Assembly (NCBI RefSeq): GCF_000383415.1
Contig: NZ_KB911264.1
Span: 62,001 to 126,000, forward strand
Reading direction: 5' to 3'
DNA from: Hyphomicrobium zavarzinii ATCC 27496
Lineage (GTDB): Bacteria; Pseudomonadota; Alphaproteobacteria; Rhizobiales; Hyphomicrobiaceae
Length of the DNA stretch: 64,000 nucleotides
Below, piece by piece: positions 54,127 through 62,670 of this stretch (position 1 is its first letter; every line of letters begins with the position of its first letter). The notes under the pieces were generated by a model, which made no database searches, was not told the origin of the DNA, and saw nothing but the letters and a program-made list of their open reading frames with translations. The translations under genes were made by a program, and so were the position numbers.

Positions 54127-55680
54127 GTGACTACCCGCAACGCGACATCGGCGCTGCAAGCGCGCGCCCACACACTCAGGTCACGTCTGGAAATGCCTCT
54201 CTCCCAGAGCCCATCGGACTCCTCCCAGCCTCCGCGCACATCAAAAGGCTTTCTCCCGCTCCTGGAGAGGATCGCCAACCTCTGGTACGCGTGCCCGTTC
54301 CGCTGGCAGATCCTCATCGCCATCACGCTCCTCACGCTCTTCACCGGCCTCGTCGGGGGCGTGCTGGCCGTGCTCGACTCCCGCACGCGCGCCGCAATCG
54401 AGACCCAATCCAACGTCGAGCTTTGGCGCAATCACATTGCGGCTCAGGCGCGCGAGATCGATGGGCCGGCGGATCTCGCGCCCTTCACTTGGCGCCTCGC
54501 ACAGGAGATGGCGAAAGTGCGCCACGTCTCCATCCGTGTCGTCACACCGGCCGGAAAGGCTTCGAGCGGCGCCCACGAGACAGAGCTCGCGACCCATGAC
54601 GCACGCGGCGAGGATCGCGCGCCTGGTTGGTTCGTAAGCCTCGTCCAGCCCACGGTCGAGGTGCGCGACGTCCCCGTCATTGCAAACGGCATGCTGCTCG
54701 GAAACGTGCTGATCAAGGGCGAGCCGGACGACGAAATCGCTGAAGCCTGGGAGTTGCTCCTTCTCATGGCCGTTCTCTGGCTCGGGGGAACGGCACTCAT
54801 GATGGTCGGCTTGTATTTCGTCCTCGGCTACATCCTGGACCCGCTGGTCACGCTCGCCGACGGCATGCGCGAGCTGGAGGATGGGCATTATGGCCTCCGC
54901 ATAGAGCCGCCGAAGGTGCGTGAGCTTGCCGCCATCGTCGGCAGCTTCAACACGCTCGCCCAGGCACTCGACGGCGCCAACGCCGAGAACAGCCGCCTCT
55001 ACCGCCAGCTCGTCGCCGTGCAGGAAGACGAGCGCCGTCAGATTTCACGCGACCTGCACGACGAGTTCGGCCCCTGCCTGTTCGGCATCACGGCCGGTGC
55101 AGGCGCCATCGAGCGTCACGCCCGCAATCTGCCCGAGCCGCAGGCGTCCACCATCCTCTCCTGCGTGAACGAGATCTCGCTCGTGTCCGAGCGCTTGAAG
55201 AGCCTCAATCGCCAGCTCTTGAACCGCCTGCGCCCCGTCGCGCTCGGCCGCACCACGCTCACGGAGCTGATCAGCGAGCTGATCCTCACCTTCGAGCGCC
55301 GCCATCCCGACAAACGCTTCGAGCGCACGTTTGCAGATCTCCCGACGAGCTTCGGCGAGGACATCGACCTCACGCTCTATCGCTGCGTGCAGGAAGGCCT
55401 CACGAATGCCGTCCGCCACGGGAGCCCGTCGCTGGTCTCGGTGAGCATGTCCGCAGAGGAAGCACAGGCCGGACGCAGCGTCCGCCTGCGCATCACGGAC
55501 GATGGCGTCGGCATCTCCGACAACGCCGCGCTCGGCTACGGATTGGCCGGCATGCGCGAGCGCGTCCGCGCGCTCTCGGGCACGCTGGTCATCGAGACCA
55601 TGCAGCCTGCCGGCACAGCCCTCAACGTCACGCTTCCCGTCCGCTCGGATGGCCCGCCGGAGACACGCGTGCTCACCTGA
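54127..55680 (+). CDS. Sensor histidine kinase, HisKA_3 (NarX/UhpB) type
   Basis: A 517-residue membrane kinase. Helices at about residues 60-82 and 209-235 flank a periplasmic sensor loop of about 125 residues. A HAMP domain (about 236-285) leads to the dimerisation domain with phospho-acceptor His311 in ISRDLHDEFGP, then an ATPase domain with GLTNAVRHG and ITDDGVGI. The GTG start at 54127 has no clear ribosome-binding site; ATG at 54193 is an alternative that keeps all domains. No response regulator gene lies next to it, so its partner is elsewhere. Confidence 0.92.
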   Translation: MTTRNATSALQARAHTLRSRLEMPLSQSPSDSSQPPRTSKGFLPLLERIANLWYACPFRWQILIAITLLTLFTGLVGGVLAVLDSRTRAAIETQSNVELWRNHIAAQAREIDGPADLAPFTWRLAQEMAKVRHVSIRVVTPAGKASSGAHETELATHDARGEDRAPGWFVSLVQPTVEVRDVPVIANGMLLGNVLIKGEPDDEIAEAWELLLLMAVLWLGGTALMMVGLYFVLGYILDPLVTLADGMRELEDGHYGLRIEPPKVRELAAIVGSFNTLAQALDGANAENSRLYRQLVAVQEDERRQISRDLHDEFGPCLFGITAGAGAIERHARNLPEPQASTILSCVNEISLVSERLKSLNRQLLNRLRPVALGRTTLTELISELILTFERRHPDKRFERTFADLPTSFGEDIDLTLYRCVQEGLTNAVRHGSPSLVSVSMSAEEAQAGRSVRLRITDDGVGISDNAALGYGLAGMRERVRALSGTLVIETMQPAGTALNVTLPVRSDGPPETRVLT

Positions 55681-55694
55681 GACGCGCCGCCGTC

Positions 55695-56585
55695 TCACGC
55701 ATCCTCGACCCGCTCGCACACATCCACCGCGACGGAGAGCGAATGGCGGCCGGAATCGAAAATCACCCCATCGATGGGCGAGACATCCGAATAGTCCCGT
55801 CCGAAAGCTAGCGGCACGTGATCCCGCTCCACACGCATGGCATTCGTGGGGTCGAGATCCTGCCACCCGGCCTCCTCGCCGCACCAGACCGAGACCCACG
55901 CGTGCATCGCATCCGCGCCTTCGAGGCGCGCCATGCCGGGTAGCGGGTGCGTGCGCAGATAGCCGCTCACGTAGGCTGCCGGGAGCCCCAGCGAGCGCAG
56001 GCAGCCGATCATGATATGCGCGAAATCCTGACACACGCCGCGCCGCGTCGCGAACGCGACCCGCGCTGGCGTCATGACGTCCGTGGCATGGGGATCGTAG
56101 GTGAACTCAGCACGGATCCGCTCCATCAACGCGAGCGCGCCCTCGAGCACGGGCCTCCCCGGCGGGAACAGCGCCGCCGCGTAGTCAAGGAACGCCGCAT
56201 CGAGCGGTACGTGACGTGACGCAAAGATCTGATGTGCAGGAGAGCGTCGAGCGAGGCCCGCCGTCTCATGAGCCCAGTGGCGCACCTCTTCCCAGGGCGG
56301 CGTATCGCGTGGCTCCACGAGTTCGCACGGCGCGAGCCTCACGACGGATCGGCTCTCCACGGTAAGACGATTGTGCGGCGCCTTGAGCGTGATGTGCGTC
56401 GTCGCATTGCCGAAGAAATCGCGCCCAACCGCATACTCGCTCGGCACCGGATCAATCACCATGTCGCAGTCGAGTACGTCGAGACGCCCGGCCGAAAGCG
56501 GCATGAGACGCAGCACGTGCGCCGCGAACGGCACGAACGAGCCATAAGCGTAGGAGGTCGTCTGGCGGATGTCGTAGACCGTCAT
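55695..56585 (-). CDS. Transglutaminase-like cysteine protein
   Basis: A 296-residue protein with an N-terminal bacterial transglutaminase-like beta domain and a papain-like core. The catalytic triad is visible: Cys185 in RRGVCQDFAHIMIG, His229 in AMHAWVSVW and Asp245 in WQDLDPTN. Such proteins are thought to act as peptidases or amide-forming enzymes. Its start overlaps the stop of the ATP-grasp/alpha-E gene (ATGA). It is last in a three-gene operon, together with a larger protein that carries a second transglutaminase domain. No signal peptide is seen, so it is cytosolic. Confidence 0.92.
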   Translation of the reverse strand: MTVYDIRQTTSYAYGSFVPFAAHVLRLMPLSAGRLDVLDCDMVIDPVPSEYAVGRDFFGNATTHITLKAPHNRLTVESRSVVRLAPCELVEPRDTPPWEEVRHWAHETAGLARRSPAHQIFASRHVPLDAAFLDYAAALFPPGRPVLEGALALMERIRAEFTYDPHATDVMTPARVAFATRRGVCQDFAHIMIGCLRSLGLPAAYVSGYLRTHPLPGMARLEGADAMHAWVSVWCGEEAGWQDLDPTNAMRVERDHVPLAFGRDYSDVSPIDGVIFDSGRHSLSVAVDVCERVEDA

Positions 56586-59080
56586 GCGCTCCCCTCCGTC
56601 AGCAATGGGTCGCGCACGCGGAAATAGGAAAGCGAAATCTCGTCCGAGAGATGCATGAGGCCGTTCTCGATGCCGAGGATGTCGTCGCTGCGGATCTTGG
56701 CGGGCTCCATCGCGGAGACCGTCGCGTAGAGCGCTTCTGCCACCGCCAGCGCCGGGCTCGGCCGATGCGCAGGCGGCAGCAGCGGTAGCGCGAGTGTGTG
56801 CGCCTTGAGCCGCCCGAGCTGGAACAGAAGCGAGCGCGGATTGCTCTCGTCGAGCAGCGCGAGATCCAGCACCGGCGCGAACGCGGCTCCCAATGGATAG
56901 CGCGAGCGATACGTGATCTGGCAATCGTTGAGCTCCAGCAACAGATCGAGCTCCTCGCGCGATCCGCCCTGCGGCCGCGCGAACTGCCGCGCGAACCGGC
57001 AGACGGCGAGCCCACGCTCGATGCGAAGCCCGAGCTTCAGAAACCGCCAGCCCGCAAGCCGGTTCATGGTCTCGAGCTGAAACCCGGTGACCGCCGCGAT
57101 CAGCCTGAGCGCGGTGCTCGCCCTGTCGAAAGCCGCCGCGCTGCCGCCCTGGCCGTCGATCGGCGTCTGCATATAGGCGTGAAGGTCTTCCAACGCCCGC
57201 CATGCATCCGGCGGGAAGCGATCTCGAATGAGGGAAGCCGCGCGCCGCGCCGCCGCCACCAGCGCCGGCACCGCCCCGTCGCTCTCGCCGTCACGAAGCG
57301 CCGTCTCCGCGATCCACACCGGCTCGCCACCCGAAGCCGTGTTCCCTGCCGCGCCCCAGCGCACCAGCAGCTCGCAGAGACCGCCCACCTCCGGCAGGGT
57401 CTGCGCCCGCGAAGCCGAGATGCGCGCCACCAGCGCCCGGATCAGCCGCAACGTCTCGTCCGCCCGCTCCACATACCGCGCGAGCCAGAACAGATTGTCG
57501 GCCGCCCGGCTCGGCAGCGCACCCGTTGAGCGGCGCACCATGATCTGGGTTTCGGACGGGATCAGCGTCGTCTGCGGCACCGGTCCACGCGACAGCACCC
57601 ACACGTCGGCCGAGCGGGCCCCCCGCTGCATGGTGACGGCCCGCAGGTCCCGCTGGTCGCCAATCAGCGCAAAGCCGCCGGGCATCACCTTGTAGCCGTC
57701 CGCCGTCGCCGCGACGAACACGCGGAACGTGAACGGATGCGGCTCGAGCCGCCCGTTCGCCCAAACCGGCGTCGTCGAAAGCTTCACCACCTCCTGGCCG
57801 ACGAAATCCACGCCGCGCCGCTCGATCGCGGTCGTAAGGATGTCGCGGTCCGGCGACGAAAGCTCCGACATCACCCACGGCCCGCCGGGCGGTATGCCGC
57901 TCGAAGCGCGCGAGAAGGCCGGCGCGATCACACGGTCGTCGAGCGCATCCAGCACCTGCCGGCGCGCATCCTCCTGCCCGCACCACCACGTCGCAACGTT
58001 CGGAAGCAGCAGCCGCTCGCCGATCAGCGGCTCCGCCAGCGTCGGCAGAAAGCCCAGCAGCGCGCGCGCTTCGGCGAGCCCCGAGCCAAGCGCGTTGGCA
58101 AGCGTCACGTTGCCCTGCCGCACGGCCTGCACCAGCCCCGCGATCCCGAGCCGCGACTGCGTGTTGAGCTCCAACGGGTCCGCGAAATCGCCGTCGATAC
58201 GCCTCAACAGAACCCGCACCTTCCGCAGGCCTGCCACGGTGCGCAGGAAAACCGTCCCGCCGAGCACGAGAAGGTCCATGCCCTCGACCAGCCGGAGGCC
58301 GAGATAGCGCGCGAGATAGGAATGCTCGAAATAGGTCTCGTTGAGAGGTCCCGGCGTCAGCAGGCACACGCCCGCATCGTCCGCCTCGCGATGGCTGGCG
58401 AGCGCCGCGCGGAAGGCGTCGAAGAACGGGGCCAGCCGCTGCACGTCGAACGCGCGAAACACCTCCGACATCGCCCGCGACAGCGCGATGCGGTTTTCGA
58501 GCGCGAAGCCCGCTCCCGAAGGGGCCTGCGTCCGGTCCCGCAACACCCACCATTGCCCGGTCGGGCTCCGCCCCAGATCGACTGCGAAGAGATGAAGCTG
58601 CCGTGGAGACGGGCGTTCGGCCTGAACGAGCGGCCGCAGAAACTCCGCGCTGCCCGTGATGAGCGACGCAGGCAGGCCAAGCGCCGTCATCTGGCGCCCG
58701 CCCCTGTAGCAATCCGACAGAAACGCCTCGATGAGATGCGCCCTCTGGATCACGCCGGCCTCGATCACCGCCCAATCCTCGGGCGAGATCAGAAGCGGCA
58801 CATGCGCGAGCGGCCACTGCCGTTCGGCCGCTGTCGGATCGTCGTAGACGCGATAGAAGACGCCGGAATCCTTGAGATAGCGATCCGCGGCGCCGAAGCG
58901 TTGGGCCAGCGCGTCCGGCCCTTCTGCCGCGAGCCGTTCGACGAAAGGGCGCCAATGCGGCCGCACGAGACCCGCTTCATCCACCATCTCGTCGTAGACG
59001 CCGGGTAGCGGACGATAGCCCGCGATCAATCCCGTGCCGTCCGGCGCGCCACCGGATATCTGAGCCGCCCCGGACGTCAC
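56582..59080 (-). CDS. Fusion of circularly permuted type 2 ATP-grasp and alpha-E domains
   Basis: An 832-residue two-domain protein. The first 490 residues are a circularly permuted ATP-grasp ligase domain, with GVFYRVYDD, GPLNETYFEHSYLARYLGL, LLRRIDGDFADPLELN and MSELSSPDRD as family marks. The rest, from about residue 515 (LPSRAADNLFWLARYVERAD), is an all-helical alpha-E domain. In many bacteria these are separate neighbouring genes; here they are fused. The pair is predicted in the literature on amidoligases to form peptide-like bonds, but the substrate is unknown. It lies 13 bases after the large transglutaminase/DUF2126 gene and overlaps the small transglutaminase gene. Confidence 0.92.
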   Translation of the reverse strand: MTSGAAQISGGAPDGTGLIAGYRPLPGVYDEMVDEAGLVRPHWRPFVERLAAEGPDALAQRFGAADRYLKDSGVFYRVYDDPTAAERQWPLAHVPLLISPEDWAVIEAGVIQRAHLIEAFLSDCYRGGRQMTALGLPASLITGSAEFLRPLVQAERPSPRQLHLFAVDLGRSPTGQWWVLRDRTQAPSGAGFALENRIALSRAMSEVFRAFDVQRLAPFFDAFRAALASHREADDAGVCLLTPGPLNETYFEHSYLARYLGLRLVEGMDLLVLGGTVFLRTVAGLRKVRVLLRRIDGDFADPLELNTQSRLGIAGLVQAVRQGNVTLANALGSGLAEARALLGFLPTLAEPLIGERLLLPNVATWWCGQEDARRQVLDALDDRVIAPAFSRASSGIPPGGPWVMSELSSPDRDILTTAIERRGVDFVGQEVVKLSTTPVWANGRLEPHPFTFRVFVAATADGYKVMPGGFALIGDQRDLRAVTMQRGARSADVWVLSRGPVPQTTLIPSETQIMVRRSTGALPSRAADNLFWLARYVERADETLRLIRALVARISASRAQTLPEVGGLCELLVRWGAAGNTASGGEPVWIAETALRDGESDGAVPALVAAARRAASLIRDRFPPDAWRALEDLHAYMQTPIDGQGGSAAAFDRASTALRLIAAVTGFQLETMNRLAGWRFLKLGLRIERGLAVCRFARQFARPQGGSREELDLLLELNDCQITYRSRYPLGAAFAPVLDLALLDESNPRSLLFQLGRLKAHTLALPLLPPAHRPSPALAVAEALYATVSAMEPAKIRSDDILGIENGLMHLSDEISLSYFRVRDPLLTEGSA

Positions 59081-59093
59081 GATACGTCCCGCG

Positions 59094-62000
59094 TCATGAC
59101 GGCGCCCGCCTGAGATCGAGGGTCAGCGGGTATTCGTCGTTGCGCTCGGGAGGCGGCGTCGTGACGAGGCCCGGCGTATGGCCGTGATCCTGAAAGCGCG
59201 CGAGCCGGCGCGCCTCGGCCTCGTAAGTGTTCACCGGAAAGGTCTCGTAGTTCCGCCCGCCCGGATGCGCGACGCTGTAAACGCAGCCGCCGAGCGAGCG
59301 ATGGCTCCACGTGTCGAGCACGTCGAAGGTTAGCGGCGCATGAGCCGGAATGGTGGGATGCAGCCCGGACGGCGGATGCCATGCCTTGAACCGCACGCCT
59401 GCCACGAACTCGCCGGAGCGCCCTGTGGAGGCCAGCGGCACGCGCCGCCCGTTGCAGGCAAGCACGTGACGGCGCGGATTTAACCCGTCCACCTTCACCT
59501 GCAACCGCTCCACCGAGGAATCCACGTAGCGCACCGTCCCCCCGATCGCCCCTTCCTCGCCCATCACATGCCAGGGCTCGAGCGCCTGGCGCACCTCAAG
59601 CTTCACACCCCCATGCTCCACGTTTCCGTAGAATGGAAAGCGGAACTCCCGTTGCGCCTCGAACCACTCGCTCTTGAAAGCGTAGCCCGCCCGCCGCAGC
59701 ACGTCGAGAACATCGAGCAGATCCGCCCAGACGTAGTGCTCCAGCATGAAGCGATCGTGCAGCGCCGTGCCCCAGCGCACGAGATCACCGCGCTCGGGCT
59801 CCTTCCAGAACTTCGCGATCAGCGCGCGCAGGAGAAGCTGCTGCGCCAGGCTCATGCGCGCATCCGGCGGCATCTCGAACGAGCGGAACTCGATCAGCCC
59901 TAACCTGCCCGCCGTACCGTCGGGCGAATAGAGCTTGTCGATGCAGATCTCGCTCCGATGCGTGTTGCCGGAGGAATCGACGAGCAGGTTACGGAGCAGC
60001 CGGTCCAGCAGCCACGGCGGAACCGGCGGCCCCTCGCCCGGCCCCGGGATCATGCCGAGCGCGATCTCGAGCTCATAGAGACTTTCGTGACGTCCCTCGT
60101 CCACGCGCGGCGCCTGGCTCGTCGGCCCGATGAAGAGGCCGGAGAAGAGATACGAGAGCGACGGATGGCGCTGCCAGAAGACGATGAGGCTCTTGAGCAG
60201 ATCAGGGCGGCGCAGGAACGGGCTCTGCCACGGCGCAGCACCGCCCACCACGACGTGGTTTCCCCCGCCCGTTCCCGTATGGCGCCCGTCCGTCATGAAC
60301 TTGTCGGTGCCGAGCCGCGAAAGGCGCGCTTCCGTGTAGACGCCCTCCGTGGTCGCAACGCACTCGCGCCACGAGGAAGCGGGATGGATGTTCACCTCGA
60401 TCACCCCTGGATCGGGCGTGACCTTGATGACGTTGAGACGATGATCCGGCGGGGGCGGATAACCTTCGATGTGCACCGGCAGCATCAGCTCGTCTGCGGC
60501 CGCCTCCACCGCGGTCAGCAGCTCCAGATAGTCGTCGAGTGCACCGAGCGGCGGCATGAACACGCAGAGCTTGCCTTCGCGAAGCTCCACCGCGAGCGCG
60601 GTGCGCACAGACGCCCCCTCGATGTCCTGCACGAGCGGAACGGGCTGGCGATACGGGTTGTCGCCCACGCGGCGATAGACTTGCAGAAACGCGTCCGGAT
60701 CGGGGAGATCGCCACGTTCCAGGAATGGATCGTCGGTCACGACGTGCGGCACCGCCATAGGCGGAAGCCACGGCAGTGAGTTGAGCGGTAGCCTGAGCCC
60801 CAGCGGACTGTCGCCCGGCACCAGGAACAACTGATTGCGCCTGAGCTTCCACTTCTCGCTCATCCAGCCTTTACCAGCGCGCGCATTCCAGCGCTGGATC
60901 GGCAGCACGAACCCCGACGCGGTTCCGAGCCCGCGATCGAACACCCGCGCGATCCGCGCCCGTTCCTCCGCGTCGCTGATCTTGCTGTCGAGCGGGTCGA
61001 CATTGACCGGAAGCTGCGCCTCCTTGACGATCCAGTGCGCGGGATCCTCGTAGGCCGAGATCACATGTTCGCCGCCGACACCGAGACGCTCGGCGATACC
61101 CTCGCAGAACGCCTTGGCGCCTTCCACATCGGTCGGGGCGCGGAAACCTTCGCGCGCGACGAGCGCATCGTTGCGCCAGATCGGCTTACCGTCGCAGCGC
61201 CAGTAGAGCGCGAAGGTCCAGCGCGGCAGGCTCTCGCCCGGATACCACTTTCCCTGCCCGTAGTGCAGGAAGCCGCCCGGCGCAAAGCGCGCGCGCAAGC
61301 GGCGGATAAGATCGTCGGCGCGCGCCCGCTTCGTCGTGCCCACCGCGGCTGTATTCCACTCGGGCGACTGGTAGTCGTCGATCGAGACGAACGTTGGCTC
61401 CCCACCCATGGTGAGCCCCACGCCCTCCGCCGCAAGGTCGCCGTCGACGCGATCGCCGAGAGCCAGCAGGGCCTCCCAGCTCTCTTCCGAGAACGGCAGC
61501 GTAATGCGCGGCTTCTCCGCGACACGGCTCACCTTCATGTCGAAATTGAAGGTCACCTCGGAAGGATCGACACCGCCGCTGATCGGCGAAGCGCTTCTGT
61601 AGTGCGGCGTCGCCGCGAGCGGAATGTGCCCCTCGCCGCAGAAGAGACCGGATGTCGGATCGAGGCCGATCCATCCTGCACCCGGCAGATAGACCTCGGT
61701 CCACGCGTGAAGATCGGTGAAATCGTGGTCCGTGCCCGAGGGGCCGTCGAGCGATTTGATGTCCGGCTTGAGCTGGATGAGATAGCCCGAGACGAATCGC
61801 GCCGCGAGACCCAGCTTGCGCAGCACGTGCACCAGCAGCCACGCCGAATCGCGGCACGATCCAGACCCGAGCTTCAGCGTCTCCTCGGGTGTCTGCACGC
61901 CCGGTTCGAGACGGATGAGGTAGCTGATCTCGCGATTGATGCGCGCGTTGAGCGCCACGAGAAAATCGATGGTCCGCTCCGCCTTTCCGTTCGGTGCGAC

Positions 62001-62402
62001 GCTGCCGACGAACTGCGCGAACAGCGGCCCTGTCGTCTCCTCGATCACGAGATACGGGGCGAGATCGCTCGCGAGCGAATCGGCATACGCGAACGGAAAC
62101 TCCTCCGCGTAGCTTTCGATGAAGAAATCGAACGGATTGACGATCGCCATCTCCGCCAGAAGATCGACGGTGACGGTGTACTCCGTTGTTTTCTCCGGAA
62201 AGACGTAGCGTGCGAGCCAGTTTCCGTGCGGATCCTGCTGCCAATTGACGAAATGGTTACCCGGCGAGACCTTCAGCGAATAGCTCGGGATGCGAACTCG
62301 GCAGTGCGCCGCCGGTCGCAACCGAATGATCTGCGGACCGAGCGAAACGGGCTTGTCATAAACGTATCGAGTGACGTGGTGGAGGCTGGTTAAAATCGCC
62401 AT
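59094..62402 (-). CDS. Transglutaminase domain plus DUF2126 protein
   Basis: An 1102-residue protein. Residues 1-290 form a transglutaminase-like unit with Cys183 in [12 protein letters not shown], His232 in [14 protein letters not shown] and Asp248 in GLDPTSG. The remaining 800 residues match the DUF2126 region that accompanies this operon type, including [20 protein letters not shown] and [20 protein letters not shown]. That region resembles a glutamine-synthetase-like/amidoligase fold in published family analyses; here this is inference. ATG at 62402 begins the conserved [18 protein letters not shown]; an upstream frame to 62510 is rejected. It leads the three-gene operon and is divergent from phaZ. 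Confidence 0.92.
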   Translation of the reverse strand: MAILTSLHHVTRYVYDKPVSLGPQIIRLRPAAHCRVRIPSYSLKVSPGNHFVNWQQDPHGNWLARYVFPEKTTEYTVTVDLLAEMAIVNPFDFFIESYAEEFPFAYADSLASDLAPYLVIEETTGPLFAQFVGSVAPNGKAERTIDFLVALNARINREISYLIRLEPGVQTPEETLKLGSGSCRDSAWLLVHVLRKLGLAARFVSGYLIQLKPDIKSLDGPSGTDHDFTDLHAWTEVYLPGAGWIGLDPTSGLFCGEGHIPLAATPHYRSASPISGGVDPSEVTFNFDMKVSRVAEKPRITLPFSEESWEALLALGDRVDGDLAAEGVGLTMGGEPTFVSIDDYQSPEWNTAAVGTTKRARADDLIRRLRARFAPGGFLHYGQGKWYPGESLPRWTFALYWRCDGKPIWRNDALVAREGFRAPTDVEGAKAFCEGIAERLGVGGEHVISAYEDPAHWIVKEAQLPVNVDPLDSKISDAEERARIARVFDRGLGTASGFVLPIQRWNARAGKGWMSEKWKLRRNQLFLVPGDSPLGLRLPLNSLPWLPPMAVPHVVTDDPFLERGDLPDPDAFLQVYRRVGDNPYRQPVPLVQDIEGASVRTALAVELREGKLCVFMPPLGALDDYLELLTAVEAAADELMLPVHIEGYPPPPDHRLNVIKVTPDPGVIEVNIHPASSWRECVATTEGVYTEARLSRLGTDKFMTDGRHTGTGGGNHVVVGGAAPWQSPFLRRPDLLKSLIVFWQRHPSLSYLFSGLFIGPTSQAPRVDEGRHESLYELEIALGMIPGPGEGPPVPPWLLDRLLRNLLVDSSGNTHRSEICIDKLYSPDGTAGRLGLIEFRSFEMPPDARMSLAQQLLLRALIAKFWKEPERGDLVRWGTALHDRFMLEHYVWADLLDVLDVLRRAGYAFKSEWFEAQREFRFPFYGNVEHGGVKLEVRQALEPWHVMGEEGAIGGTVRYVDSSVERLQVKVDGLNPRRHVLACNGRRVPLASTGRSGEFVAGVRFKAWHPPSGLHPTIPAHAPLTFDVLDTWSHRSLGGCVYSVAHPGGRNYETFPVNTYEAEARRLARFQDHGHTPGLVTTPPPERNDEYPLTLDLRRAPS

Positions 62403-62479
62403 CGCCGGGAACGACCTCGAGGGGCTGACGGGCGAAAGCTGTGGCACAACAATACAATAACAACCCGGCGCCCGTATTG

Positions 62480-62640
62480 TGCATTGCAACGATGCTGCAT
62501 TGTCGGGCAATTCGCGGTCAAGCCGCGTTCTCGAGGCATATCGACTAAAGATTAGTCACATATTTGCCTGTAATTTCGCCAATTGAGACATTTCTAAGAC
62601 GGAATGCTTGACGTCAGCGGACATGCCTGCTGCATTGCAG
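62480..62640. promoter_or_regulatory. TGC-rich palindromes upstream of phaZ
   Basis: Upstream of phaZ lie TGCATTGCA (62480-62488) followed by CTGCATTG, then GACTAAAGATTAGTC (62543-62557), and CTGC-ATT-GCAG (62630-62640), the last being 30 bases before the start codon. TGC-rich repeats of the form CTGC-N3/4-GCAG are known, as I recall, as binding sites of the PHB-responsive repressor PhaR in other alphaproteobacteria. Assignment to PhaR is inferred; no phaR gene is in the window. Confidence 0.5.
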
Positions 62641-62670
62641 GATGTCGGGGGCTTCGGGAGAGCTGACGGA

